Notes under the pieces: model-generated
Told to the model about the DNA's origin: nothing
Database searches by the model: none
The model's input: the letters and a program-made list of their open reading frames with translations, nothing else
NCBI GenBank assembly: GCA_947476515.1
Contig: CANJQZ010000154.1
Span: 1-5,308, forward strand
Direction: 5' to 3'
DNA: 5,308 nt
Source of the DNA: Flavobacteriales bacterium
Lineage (GTDB): Bacteria; Bacteroidota; Bacteroidia; Flavobacteriales_D; Crocinitomicaceae
Made by a program: the position numbers and the translations under genes
Part shown: one piece after another, positions 1 to 5,308 of the stretch
How the letters are laid out: the number at the start of each line of letters is the position of its first letter
Numbering within the stretch: position 1 is the first letter of the stretch

Positions 1-144
1 GAATCGCACCATAATATGGGTTTGATTTATGAAGATAAAAAGGATATTTCTCATGCATTGTTGTCTTATGGACAAGTATTAAAATATAATCCAGAGTTCC
101 AATTAACACTAGATCGTGTTGCTGTTTTAAAGAAATTACGTTGA
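1..144 (+). CDS. C-terminal end of a TPR-repeat protein (partial, 5' end outside window)
   Basis: Frame 1 is open from the left edge to a TGA at 142-144, giving 47 residues. Residues 4-34 fit one tetratricopeptide repeat: an N-x-G-x-x-Y helix A (NMGLIYEDKKD) followed by helix B with A-x-x-x-Y and a closing LKYNPEF, which matches the usual Leu, Tyr and Pro positions. The last residues (about 35-47, ending VAVLKKLR) look like a capping helix. TPR units are helix-turn-helix protein-protein interaction modules, so partner and function cannot be deduced from this fragment. The stop overlaps the TTG start of the next gene in TTGA, which suggests the two genes are translationally coupled. The TPR call is good; the identity of the whole protein is unknown. 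Confidence 0.75.
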   Translation, partial: ESHHNMGLIYEDKKDISHALLSYGQVLKYNPEFQLTLDRVAVLKKLR

Positions 145-728
145 AAACACAAGAAAAAATTGCAGCGCTTTTAGGCGATGTCGCGCTTCCGTTGATTGGA
201 TTTTTATTTTGGAAATGGAGTTTTTATTTTATTGCTTTATATTTTATTTTTGATCAATTAGCGCGTTTTTTGTTTTTGCCTACTAGAATAAAAAAAGCAG
301 AAATTGAAGCTTATCTCAAGTGGAGTATGTTGCTAAAAATGGGATTTCTATTATGTATAGAATCTGGTTTAATAATTCTTATCAATACTCAAATTATAGC
401 AGATTTTAATCCAATTATTGGACTACAGGATTTCTTTTTTTATAAGGATATGGGAATTGAACAAGGCTATATTTTACTGCCTTTATTGTTTCTATCTGAA
501 TGGATGCGACTTAAAAATGATGTGGTTTTAAAAAAATCACCAGAAATATTAAGATTGGATATCCATAAAACGATGCAACAAAATCAATTTCGATTAATAT
601 TTTTCTCCTTGATGCTTTTCATCGTTTCGTTTATAAAATTAAATGAGTGGATAGTTGTCGTGTGGTTTTTGTCTATGATTGCTTTTTTGAATTTAATTCC
701 GAATAAAAAATCACAGGAAAAAGCTTAA
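141..728 (+). CDS. Small multi-pass inner-membrane protein of unknown function
   Basis: This 195-residue protein is dominated by hydrophobic stretches, at about residues 8-24, 27-46, 64-86, 108-122, 151-166 and 168-186. That suggests five or six membrane passes in the inner membrane. Charged loops such as RIKKAEIEAYLK (49-60) and MRLKNDVVLKKSPE (122-135) separate them, and the tail is basic and polar. I recognise no catalytic motif. The N-terminus (GDVALPLIGFLFWKWSFYFI) vaguely recalls small uncharacterised bacterial membrane families of the DUF6498 kind, but this is only an impression. The TTG start is chosen because it overlaps the upstream TGA by TTGA, leaves the first membrane segment intact, and no in-frame ATG occurs before residue 63. 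The gene probably belongs to the same transcript as the TPR gene. Low G+C and Phe-rich membrane segments are in keeping with the rest of the window. Confidence 0.75.
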   Translation: MKTQEKIAALLGDVALPLIGFLFWKWSFYFIALYFIFDQLARFLFLPTRIKKAEIEAYLKWSMLLKMGFLLCIESGLIILINTQIIADFNPIIGLQDFFFYKDMGIEQGYILLPLLFLSEWMRLKNDVVLKKSPEILRLDIHKTMQQNQFRLIFFSLMLFIVSFIKLNEWIVVVWFLSMIAFLNLIPNKKSQEKA

Positions 729-734
729 GGCTTT

Positions 735-765
735 GTTGCTAAGGGGAAAAAATCATGTAATTTTG
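735..765 (+). promoter_or_regulatory. Probable Bacteroidota sigma-A promoter for the carboxylase run
   Basis: The box TAATTTTG at 758-765 matches the Bacteroidota -7 consensus TAnnTTTG. It is preceded, with a 19-base spacer, by GTTG at 735-738, close to the TTTG -33 element; a perfect TTTG lies at 732-735 with a longer 22-base spacer. Transcription would begin around 769-771, leaving an AT-rich leader of only about 10 bases before the ATG at 779, with no Shine-Dalgarno sequence. The site lies in the only gap upstream of the four-gene run. Match and position are seen in the sequence; activity is inferred. Confidence 0.5.
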
Positions 766-778
766 AATATATTTTACA

Positions 779-2320
779 ATGGATAGAAAACAAGAATTAT
801 TAGATAAAAGAAAGTCATCCCTTATTGGAGGTGGTGAAGAAAGGATAAAAAAGCAACACCAGCAGGGTAAATTAACTGCTAGGGAGCGCATCACTTTGCT
901 AATCGATGAAGGTTCCTTTCATGAAATTGGAGCATTAGTAGAACATCGGGCCACCACATTTGGTTTAGAAGACAATAGAATCCCTGGTGATGGTGTTGTA
1001 ACTGGATTCGGAACTGTTTTTGGCAGGTTAATCTATGTATTTTCTCAAGACTTCACTGTTTTAGGGGGTTCATTATCAGAAACTCAAGCCGCAAAAATTT
1101 GTCGTTTAATGGATCTTGCCATGAAAAATGGAGCTCCGATTATTGGGATTAATGATTCTGGTGGAGCTCGAATTCAAGAAGGTGTTGTTTCACTTTCTGG
1201 ATATGCTGATATCTTTTTTAGAAATACAAGAGCATCTGGAGTTGTTCCTCAAATATCTGTTATAATGGGACCTTGTGCAGGCGGAGCAGTTTATTCACCT
1301 GCATTGACAGATTTTGTCTTTATGGTGGAGGAAACCAGTTATATGTTTGTAACCGGACCAAATGTTGTAAAAACAGTAACACATGAAGAGGTGAGTTCGG
1401 AGGATTTGGGAGGAGCAAAAACACATGCTGAGAAATCTGGAGTGAATCATTTTACAGCTGCTAATGATGTGGAATGCTTGAAAAAGGTGAGGGACTTAAT
1501 TACTTATTTACCCCAAAATGCCTATGAAACAGCCCCCGTTCCAACTGTAAACCCATTTTCAGCAAATAAATTAAATCAAATTCAAACAGTACTTCCGGCA
1601 AACAATTCAATGCCGTATGATAGCCGAAAAATTATTGATTGCATTATTGATGATTCCAGTTTTAGAGAGGTTCAAATTGATTATGCGAAAAATATTGTAA
1701 TCGGTTTTGGTCGCTTAGATGGGAAATCAATCGGTATTGTAGCCAATCAACCTGCTGCGCTAGCTGGTGTTTTAGATATTGACGCTTCTCGTAAAGCAGC
1801 TCGTTTTGTTCGTTTTTGTGATTCTTTTAATATTCCGCTTTTGGTTTTAGAAGATGTCCCAGGTTTCTTGCCAGGTACAGATCAAGAATGGAATGGCATT
1901 ATTACGCATGGCGCAAAATTATTATATGCATTTGCTGAAGCAACGGTTCCTAGAATTACAGTTATTACCCGCAAAGCTTATGGTGGAGCATATTGTGTGA
2001 TGAATTCTAAAACTTTAGGGGCAGACTTAAACTATGCTTGGCCAACAGCTGAAATTGCAGTTATGGGTGCTAAAGGCGCCGCAGAAATTATATTTAAACG
2101 AGAAATTAATACAGCTGAAAATCCAAACGAAAAATGGTTAGAGAAAGAAGCTGAGTATGCAGAATTATTTGCAAATCCATATCGTGCTGCTGAAAGAGGA
2201 ATTATTGACGATGTCATTCTGCCAGAAGAAACGAGATCGAAACTCATCGCTGCATTTAAAATGTTAGAAAAGAAAGCTGAGAATTTACCAACTAAGAAAC
2301 ATGGTAACATTCCTTTATAA
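779..2320 (+). CDS. Acyl-CoA carboxylase carboxyltransferase (beta) subunit, propionyl-CoA carboxylase PccB-like
   Basis: The product transfers a carboxyl group from carboxy-biotin to an acyl-CoA, typically propionyl-CoA to give methylmalonyl-CoA. It is cytosolic and usually a hexamer working with a biotin carboxylase/BCCP alpha subunit. At 513 residues it has the normal family length. It has two crotonase-like halves. The N-half carries KLTARERI (31-38), NDSGGARIQEG (125-135) and GPCAGGAVYSPA (164-175, oxyanion Gly169-Ala170). The C-half carries PGFLPGT, KAYGGAY (399-405, oxyanion Gly403-Ala404), AWPTAEIAVMGAKGA and the classic NIPL C-terminus. Residue 406 after GGAY is Cys, where PccB proteins normally have the Asp that sets acyl-CoA preference (Asp422 of Streptomyces PccB), so the substrate is uncertain. 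No biotin carboxylase or BCCP gene is nearby. A methylmalonyl-CoA decarboxylase alpha subunit is a less likely homologue. The family call is very secure; the substrate is not. Confidence 0.95.
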   Translation: MDRKQELLDKRKSSLIGGGEERIKKQHQQGKLTARERITLLIDEGSFHEIGALVEHRATTFGLEDNRIPGDGVVTGFGTVFGRLIYVFSQDFTVLGGSLSETQAAKICRLMDLAMKNGAPIIGINDSGGARIQEGVVSLSGYADIFFRNTRASGVVPQISVIMGPCAGGAVYSPALTDFVFMVEETSYMFVTGPNVVKTVTHEEVSSEDLGGAKTHAEKSGVNHFTAANDVECLKKVRDLITYLPQNAYETAPVPTVNPFSANKLNQIQTVLPANNSMPYDSRKIIDCIIDDSSFREVQIDYAKNIVIGFGRLDGKSIGIVANQPAALAGVLDIDASRKAARFVRFCDSFNIPLLVLEDVPGFLPGTDQEWNGIITHGAKLLYAFAEATVPRITVITRKAYGGAYCVMNSKTLGADLNYAWPTAEIAVMGAKGAAEIIFKREINTAENPNEKWLEKEAEYAELFANPYRAAERGIIDDVILPEETRSKLIAAFKMLEKKAENLPTKKHGNIPL

Positions 2321-2334
2321 ATTATTTAAATAAT
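2321..2334. repeat. Perfect 14-bp AT-only palindrome between carboxylase and isomerase genes
   Basis: The sequence ATTATTTAAATAAT is its own reverse complement. It begins on the base after the carboxylase stop codon and ends six bases before the isomerase ATG. It has no loop, no G or C and no following T-run, so it is unlikely to be a terminator. It could be a protein-binding site or simply chance in AT-rich DNA. I see no promoter box in this 20-base gap, which supports read-through into the next gene. Confidence 0.35.
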
Positions 2335-2340
2335 AAACAT

Positions 2341-3327
2341 ATGAAAAAATTAATTGAGGCGTTTCCGCAAAATATTAAAGATGCGGCAGTAATTGGAAAA
2401 GCTTTTGAATTCCAAACACCAAAAAATGAGGTGAAAAATATTATTATTTGTGGACTTGGAGGTTCAGGAATAGGGGCGAAAATTGTCCAAAATTGGTTGC
2501 AAGATGAAATTAAAGTTCCAATTGTTTGTGTGAATGATTATACGCTACCTGCCTTTGCAGATAAAAATACGCTTGTGATTGGATCTTCTTATTCCGGAAA
2601 TACGGAAGAAACAACTTTTGCAATCGACGCTGCTCATGCTAAGGGTTGTCATATTATTGGAATTACAAGTGGTGGTCACCTAGAAGGTTTTTGTAAATCT
2701 AATGGCTATGATTGTGTTATCGTGCCTGGTGGAAATCCACCAAGAAGCGCTTTGGCTTTTTCAGTAGTTCAATTATTGACTTATTTTGCAGCATTAGGTT
2801 ATATATCTCCTAATGCGGTAGATTCCATGCTTATCGCAGCGAATACCTTGACTGCTGATCTTTCTGAGATTCAAGAAACTGCAAAAAAGATGGCTACTTT
2901 TCTTTATAAGAAAGTTGGAGTTTATTATGCTGAGTCAAAATATGAAGGTGTTATCGTAAGAGCGCGCCAACAATTTAATGAGAATTCTAAGTATTTAGGA
3001 TGGCATCATACCATTCCAGAAATGAATCACAATGAATTGGTTGGATGGGGTGGAGGAGACGACCGTTTCGCTCCAATTTTCTTCAACACAGGTGATATGC
3101 ATCCAAGGAATAAGAAGCGTTTTGAAATAACTATGGATGCTGTCAAAAAGAAAAGTGGTAGTGTTTTCGTAGTTGATACCAAAGGAAATAACCTGATTGA
3201 AAGATCTTTGTATTTAATCCATATTGTTGATTGGGCATCATTTTATTTATGTGAGATGAATGGCGTTGACATTATGGATATCGTTATTATTGATTATTTA
3301 AAAGGAGAATTAGCAAATTTTAAATGA
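2341..3327 (+). CDS. Bifunctional phosphoglucose/phosphomannose isomerase (SIS-domain, archaeal-type PGI/PMI)
   Basis: The enzyme interconverts glucose-6-phosphate or mannose-6-phosphate with fructose-6-phosphate in the cytosol, linking glycolysis/gluconeogenesis to GDP-mannose supply. It has 328 residues, the size of the compact PGI/PMI family and far shorter than classical PGI (about 550). The first SIS domain shows GLGGSGIG (38-45), the phosphate-binding stretch SSYSGNTEE (82-90) and PPRS (133-136). The second half carries QFNENSK (211-217) and PEMNHNE (226-232). By alignment to the Pyrobaculum aerophilum enzyme, Glu214 matches catalytic Glu203 and His230 matches His219, with identical spacing of 16. 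A C-terminal Lys321 may match Lys298. All key residues are present, so it is probably active. It lies 20 bases after the carboxylase gene and overlaps lipB by ATGA. There is no clear Shine-Dalgarno before its ATG. Whether one or both hexose phosphates are used in vivo cannot be read from the sequence. Confidence 0.9.
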   Translation: MKKLIEAFPQNIKDAAVIGKAFEFQTPKNEVKNIIICGLGGSGIGAKIVQNWLQDEIKVPIVCVNDYTLPAFADKNTLVIGSSYSGNTEETTFAIDAAHAKGCHIIGITSGGHLEGFCKSNGYDCVIVPGGNPPRSALAFSVVQLLTYFAALGYISPNAVDSMLIAANTLTADLSEIQETAKKMATFLYKKVGVYYAESKYEGVIVRARQQFNENSKYLGWHHTIPEMNHNELVGWGGGDDRFAPIFFNTGDMHPRNKKRFEITMDAVKKKSGSVFVVDTKGNNLIERSLYLIHIVDWASFYLCEMNGVDIMDIVIIDYLKGELANFK

Positions 3328-4034
3328 CCAAAATCAAGGTAGATGTTCGCGACCTTGGTTTGATGGATTATAAAGAAGCCTGGGATTTTCAAGAAGTATT
3401 ATTTAAAGAAATAGTGGATCTTAAAATCGCTAATCGCGAAGCTAGTGTTCCAATATTACCAAAGCATCACCTTTTATTTTGTGAACACCCTCATGTTTTT
3501 ACATTAGGAAGAAGTGGAAAGGAAGAACATTTTCTTCTGAATGAAGTAAGTTTGAATAAGCTTAACGCTAGTTTCTATAAAATAAACCGTGGTGGAGACA
3601 TTACATATCACGGACCAGGACAATTAGTCGTTTATCCCATCTTAGATTTAGATCAAATTTTTACAGATATTCATAAATATTTGCGACTTCTTGAAGAAGC
3701 GGTAATCGCTACTTTGGCTGAGTATGGAATAAATGCTGAAAGATCAAAAGGAGAAACTGGCGTATGGCTAGATGTTAATACACCGAACGCAAGGAAGATT
3801 TGTGCCATGGGAGTAAAAACATCAAGATGGGTGACCATGCATGGTATCGGTTTTAATGTGAATACGGATTTAAGTTATTTTAATCACATTATCCCCTGCG
3901 GAATACCGGATAAAACAGTTACCTCTATGCAAAAAGAGTTAGGTCGTGAAATAGATATGGAAGAGCTTAAAAGTAAGTTGCTTATTCATATTTCTAGCCT
4001 ATTTAATTTTGAACCTGTAATGCACTTGAATTAA
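3324..4034 (+). CDS. lipB: Octanoyltransferase LipB (lipoate biosynthesis)
   Basis: LipB moves octanoyl from acyl carrier protein onto the lipoyl-domain lysine of 2-oxoacid dehydrogenases and the glycine cleavage H protein. LipA then inserts sulfur. The 236-residue protein shows the family blocks in order: EHPHVFTLGRSG (54-65), RGGDITYHGPGQ (89-100), GVW (146-148), KICAMGVK (158-165) and HGIGFNVNTDLSYFNHIIPCGI (around 173-194). Lys158 and Cys192 are 34 residues apart, exactly as the catalytic dyad Lys135/Cys169 of Escherichia coli LipB, so it should be active. An insertion around residues 36-49 before HLLFCEHP makes it longer than the E. coli protein (213), as is common in Bacteroidota. The ATG overlaps the isomerase stop in ATGA, suggesting coupled translation; an AAAGGAGAA stretch at 3301-3309 is rather far upstream to act as a ribosome site. 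No lipA is in view. Confidence 0.96.
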   Translation: MTKIKVDVRDLGLMDYKEAWDFQEVLFKEIVDLKIANREASVPILPKHHLLFCEHPHVFTLGRSGKEEHFLLNEVSLNKLNASFYKINRGGDITYHGPGQLVVYPILDLDQIFTDIHKYLRLLEEAVIATLAEYGINAERSKGETGVWLDVNTPNARKICAMGVKTSRWVTMHGIGFNVNTDLSYFNHIIPCGIPDKTVTSMQKELGREIDMEELKSKLLIHISSLFNFEPVMHLN

Positions 4035-4037
4035 ACG

Positions 4038-4442
4038 ATGAAAGAAGAAATTAAAGGCCCAATTGTAGAAAAGGTATCGGTAGCAATTGTCTTAGAAGAT
4101 GATAATTCTGATATCTATAATGTTTACCTCATTAATTTCAGAGATGATATTATGGAAGGGATTATTATAACAAGTGTTGGTTATGGCGAGCATTCGGTAA
4201 CTGGCGAAAAAATTGAAACATCAACGCTTCGTCATAGTTTGGAAGTCTTATTGCCCAATGAAGCTGCAAAAATTGAGGCGATAATGCCTGAAGTTTTTAG
4301 TCTTTACAATGAATACTGGGTTAGCTTTTGGGTAAATGATGATTTGTTCGATAAAAGATTTGTTTTTAATGCAGAAACAATCATCAAGTCTCAACTAAAG
4401 GAATTAAAATTCTTTGGTAAAAAAGGAATGATTCTTAATTAG
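4038..4442 (+). CDS. Conserved-type hypothetical protein, 134 residues, following lipB
   Basis: This is a soluble, acidic 134-residue protein without signal peptide or membrane segment. It starts three bases after the lipB stop, so it is almost certainly in the same transcript. The N-terminal half reads like beta strands (VSVAIVLED, YNVYLINFRDD, EGIIITSVGYGE). A middle block, KIETSTLRHSLEVLLPNEAAKIEAI (58-82), leads to YWVSFWVNDDLFDKRFVF (93-110) and a basic tail. I recall similar small Bacteroidota proteins with YNVYLIN, TSTLRH and NEYWVSF blocks that databases sometimes label phenylalanyl-tRNA synthetase alpha subunit. Nothing here resembles the catalytic domain of that synthetase, so such a label would be an annotation error. 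No catalytic motif is recognisable and function is unknown. It overlaps the thioredoxin gene tail-to-tail by 8 bases. That it is a real gene is well supported by operon position and an ordered, protein-like composition. Confidence 0.85.
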   Translation: MKEEIKGPIVEKVSVAIVLEDDNSDIYNVYLINFRDDIMEGIIITSVGYGEHSVTGEKIETSTLRHSLEVLLPNEAAKIEAIMPEVFSLYNEYWVSFWVNDDLFDKRFVFNAETIIKSQLKELKFFGKKGMILN

Positions 4443-4456
4443 TTTCTATTCTTTTT
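4419..4456. terminator. Possible two-way terminator at the convergent gene junction
   Basis: A run of six A (4419-4424) and GGAAT (4425-4429) can pair with ATTCTTTTT (4448-4456). This gives a nine-pair stem including one G-T wobble and an 18-base loop. The hairpin covers both stop codons. A T-run lies about 10 bases past the + strand stop (4452-4456) and about 10-15 bases past the - strand stop (the complement of 4419-4424), so it could end transcripts from both sides. The stem is weak and the loop long, so this is tentative. Confidence 0.3.
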
Positions 4457-4728
4457 ATTAGATCACTTAAGCTCATAACACCACTTTTTCTCCAAACCAC
4501 TTCTCCTTGCTTAAAAAGCATGAAGGTTGGTACGCCTTTAATTTTAAATTGGTCTGCAATCGCAGGATTTTTATCTACATCAATTTTAAGGATTCTTATT
4601 TTTTCTTTTTGCTTCGTTTTTAGTTGATCCAAAATGGGATGCATGGTTTGACAGGGTCCGCACCAGGTAGCATAAAAATCGACCAATGTTGGAATGTCTG
4701 AAGATATTATTTCTTTGAATTTTGCCAT
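4435..4728 (-). CDS. Thioredoxin, short 97-residue form
   Basis: This is a cytosolic thiol-disulfide oxidoreductase of the thioredoxin fold. It shows the active site WCGPC (residues 22-26, redox Cys23 and Cys26), the buried acidic residue in LVDFYA (Asp17, equivalent to Asp26 in Escherichia coli thioredoxin 1), and the cis-proline loop KGVPTFMLF (Pro67). It also has the KIDVDKNPAIADQFKI stretch typical of helix alpha-2/alpha-3. It is about 12 residues shorter than E. coli TrxA, mainly because the first beta strand is largely missing. No signal peptide or lipobox is present, which argues against a periplasmic TlpA/ResA-type protein. The ATG at 4728 gives a compact N-terminus (MAKFKEIISS). The gene converges on the lipB run with an 8-base overlap of coding ends. 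The specific reductase or client cannot be inferred from neighbours. The residue after WCGPC is Gln rather than the more usual Lys or Arg. Confidence 0.93.
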   Translation of the reverse strand: MAKFKEIISSDIPTLVDFYATWCGPCQTMHPILDQLKTKQKEKIRILKIDVDKNPAIADQFKIKGVPTFMLFKQGEVVWRKSGVMSLSDLIKRIETN

Positions 4729-4732
4729 ACAT

Positions 4733-4740
4733 CAAATTTA
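4733..4740 (-). promoter_or_regulatory. Candidate -7 promoter box directly before the thioredoxin start
   Basis: On the - strand the octamer TAAATTTG fits the Bacteroidota -7 consensus TAnnTTTG and ends only four bases before the ATG at 4728. No good TTTG lies at the expected 19-base spacing; the nearest TTG is about 23 bases upstream. If used, transcription would start at or within a base or two of the ATG, giving an almost leaderless mRNA. A chance match in AT-rich DNA is quite possible. Confidence 0.3.
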
Positions 4741-4776
4741 TAGTAATACTTAGAATAGTTTTGCAACATAGGTAGC

Positions 4777-4808
4777 AAAAAAAAGACCAACTAATTGTTG
4801 GTCTTTTT
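4777..4808 (-). terminator. Strong rho-independent terminator of the surface-protein gene
   Basis: GACCAAC (4785-4791) pairs perfectly with GTTGGTC (4797-4803) around a five-base TAATT loop. The stem is extended by five A-T pairs (4780-4784 with 4804-4808) to 12 pairs. On the - strand it is followed by a run of eight T (complement of 4777-4784), placed about 20 bases after the surface-protein stop codon at 4829. That makes it the terminator of that gene, insulating thioredoxin from it. The + strand side also ends in TTTTT, so it could act in both directions. Confidence 0.85.
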
Positions 4809-4828
4809 GAGATCTAATTCAATAAATA

Positions 4829-5308
4829 TTATTGCTTGTCATAAATAGCAACACAAGTACCGTTACCACCAATTAATGGAGTAGTATTGTCATAAGTGTA
4901 TGTTATTTGGAATTGCGTAGCAGTAGCATTCATAGTTCCAATTCCTGAGAATATAATATCACCAAGTGTAATATTAATAGTTTGATTAGGGATTGATATT
5001 GCAGCGCCATTTACGGTTCCTGTTGCTGTTCCACCCACTAAATTAAACATATTGTCAATTGATATTCCATTGGCGCCAGTTCCAGCACTAATAACAGGAG
5101 AAGCAGTTAATGGAAAAGTTGTACCTGAACATGTACTTGTTACTGCCCAAGTTGGACTCGTCCAATTGGAAGCACCAATTACAACACTTACTTTTCTAGA
5201 ACCTGTTGTTGTACCATTGGCATTTGTTGCTGCATAATTGATATAGTAAACTCCAGTTTGTGTCTTATCAAAACTTGCTGAATCTGTAGAAACAACAACA
5301 CTTGACCC
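4829..5308 (-). CDS. C-terminal part of an Ig-like surface or secreted protein (partial, 5' end outside window)
   Basis: The - strand frame is open from the right edge to TAA at 4829-4831, giving 159 residues. An ATG at 5050 is internal and not the start. Visible residues 1-45 read as the end of an Ig-like beta-sandwich of the DUF5011/BT_2262 type: the pattern TGVYYINYAATNANGTT followed by SRKVSVVI is the usual GxYxVxYxAxNxxGxxxxxxRxVxV signature. Residues about 49-159 form a second domain rich in Thr, Gly, Asn and Ile, with alternating strand patterns (TGTVNGAAISIPNQTI, then FSGIGTMNATATQFQITYTYD). Cys60 and Cys152 bracket this domain and could form a disulfide, consistent with export. Such proteins in Bacteroidota are usually outer-membrane lipoproteins or secreted beta proteins; the signal peptide would be off the window. 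No type IX sorting domain is seen at the C-terminus, which ends CVAIYDKQ. Exact function unknown. Confidence 0.8.
   Translation of the reverse strand, partial: GSSVVVSTDSASFDKTQTGVYYINYAATNANGTTTGSRKVSVVIGASNWTSPTWAVTSTCSGTTFPLTASPVISAGTGANGISIDNMFNLVGGTATGTVNGAAISIPNQTINITLGDIIFSGIGTMNATATQFQITYTYDNTTPLIGGNGTCVAIYDKQ

Noticed and set aside
2032..2310. 92-residue open frame on the - strand
   Set aside because: It lies wholly inside the carboxyltransferase gene, whose AWPTAEIAVMGAKGA and NIPL motifs cover the same bases. Its translation is Ser/Ala-rich and resembles no family.
3301..3309. AAAGGAGAA as a Shine-Dalgarno site for lipB
   Set aside because: It ends about 15 bases before the ATG, too far for normal use, and it encodes KGE of the isomerase C-terminus. 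ATGA coupling explains the start better.
4038..4442. Phenylalanyl-tRNA synthetase alpha subunit
   Set aside because: The protein is far too short and shows no class II synthetase motifs, so any such label on relatives would be an error.
4829..5050. Stand-alone 73-residue - strand gene starting at the ATG at 5050
   Set aside because: The same frame continues without a stop to the right edge and upstream codons give a coherent Ig-like sequence, so the ATG is an internal Met.
5052..5237. 61-residue open frame on the + strand
   Set aside because: It is antisense to the surface-protein gene, whose frame is open across the whole region to the window edge. Its Val/Pro/Ala-rich translation reflects the Thr/Gly-rich protein on the other strand.
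1..5308. Defence system, CRISPR array, prophage, insertion sequence or RNA gene
   Set aside because: I saw no spaced direct repeats, terminal inverted repeats, transposase or integrase motifs, or tRNA/rRNA sequence. Nearly all bases are covered by recognisable housekeeping-type genes.

Overview
The window looks like an ordinary chromosomal stretch from a Bacteroidota bacterium, probably Flavobacteriales. The clues are low G+C (roughly one third, judged by eye), near absence of Shine-Dalgarno sequences, TAnnTTTG-type -7 promoter boxes, a Bacteroidota-style LipB with an N-terminal insertion, an Ig-like surface protein ending in a beta-rich domain, and a short 97-residue thioredoxin. The genus cannot be named from this sequence.

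Left part (1-728, + strand): the end of a TPR protein overlaps, through TTGA, a gene for a small multi-pass membrane protein of unknown function. Middle part (779-4442, + strand): a tightly packed run that is probably one transcript. It starts at a plausible Bacteroidota promoter (735-765) and encodes an acyl-CoA carboxylase beta (carboxyltransferase) subunit, a bifunctional phosphoglucose/phosphomannose isomerase, the octanoyltransferase LipB and a 134-residue conserved-type protein of unknown function. Junctions are 20 bp, a 4-bp ATGA overlap and 3 bp. Right part (- strand): a thioredoxin gene meets the run tail-to-tail with an 8-bp overlap. Beyond a strong hairpin terminator lies the C-terminal part of a large secreted or surface protein that runs off the right edge.

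The middle genes are all central metabolism (acyl-CoA carboxylation, hexose-phosphate interconversion, lipoate attachment), but they do not form one pathway, so shared transcription is better supported than shared function. I see no defence system, mobile element, CRISPR array, tRNA or rRNA. I found no convincing undescribed system. The points most worth a second look are a Cys at the substrate-specificity position of the carboxyltransferase, the compact convergent junction with a possible two-way terminator at 4419-4456, the uncharacterised 134-residue protein beside lipB, and a possibly leaderless thioredoxin mRNA.
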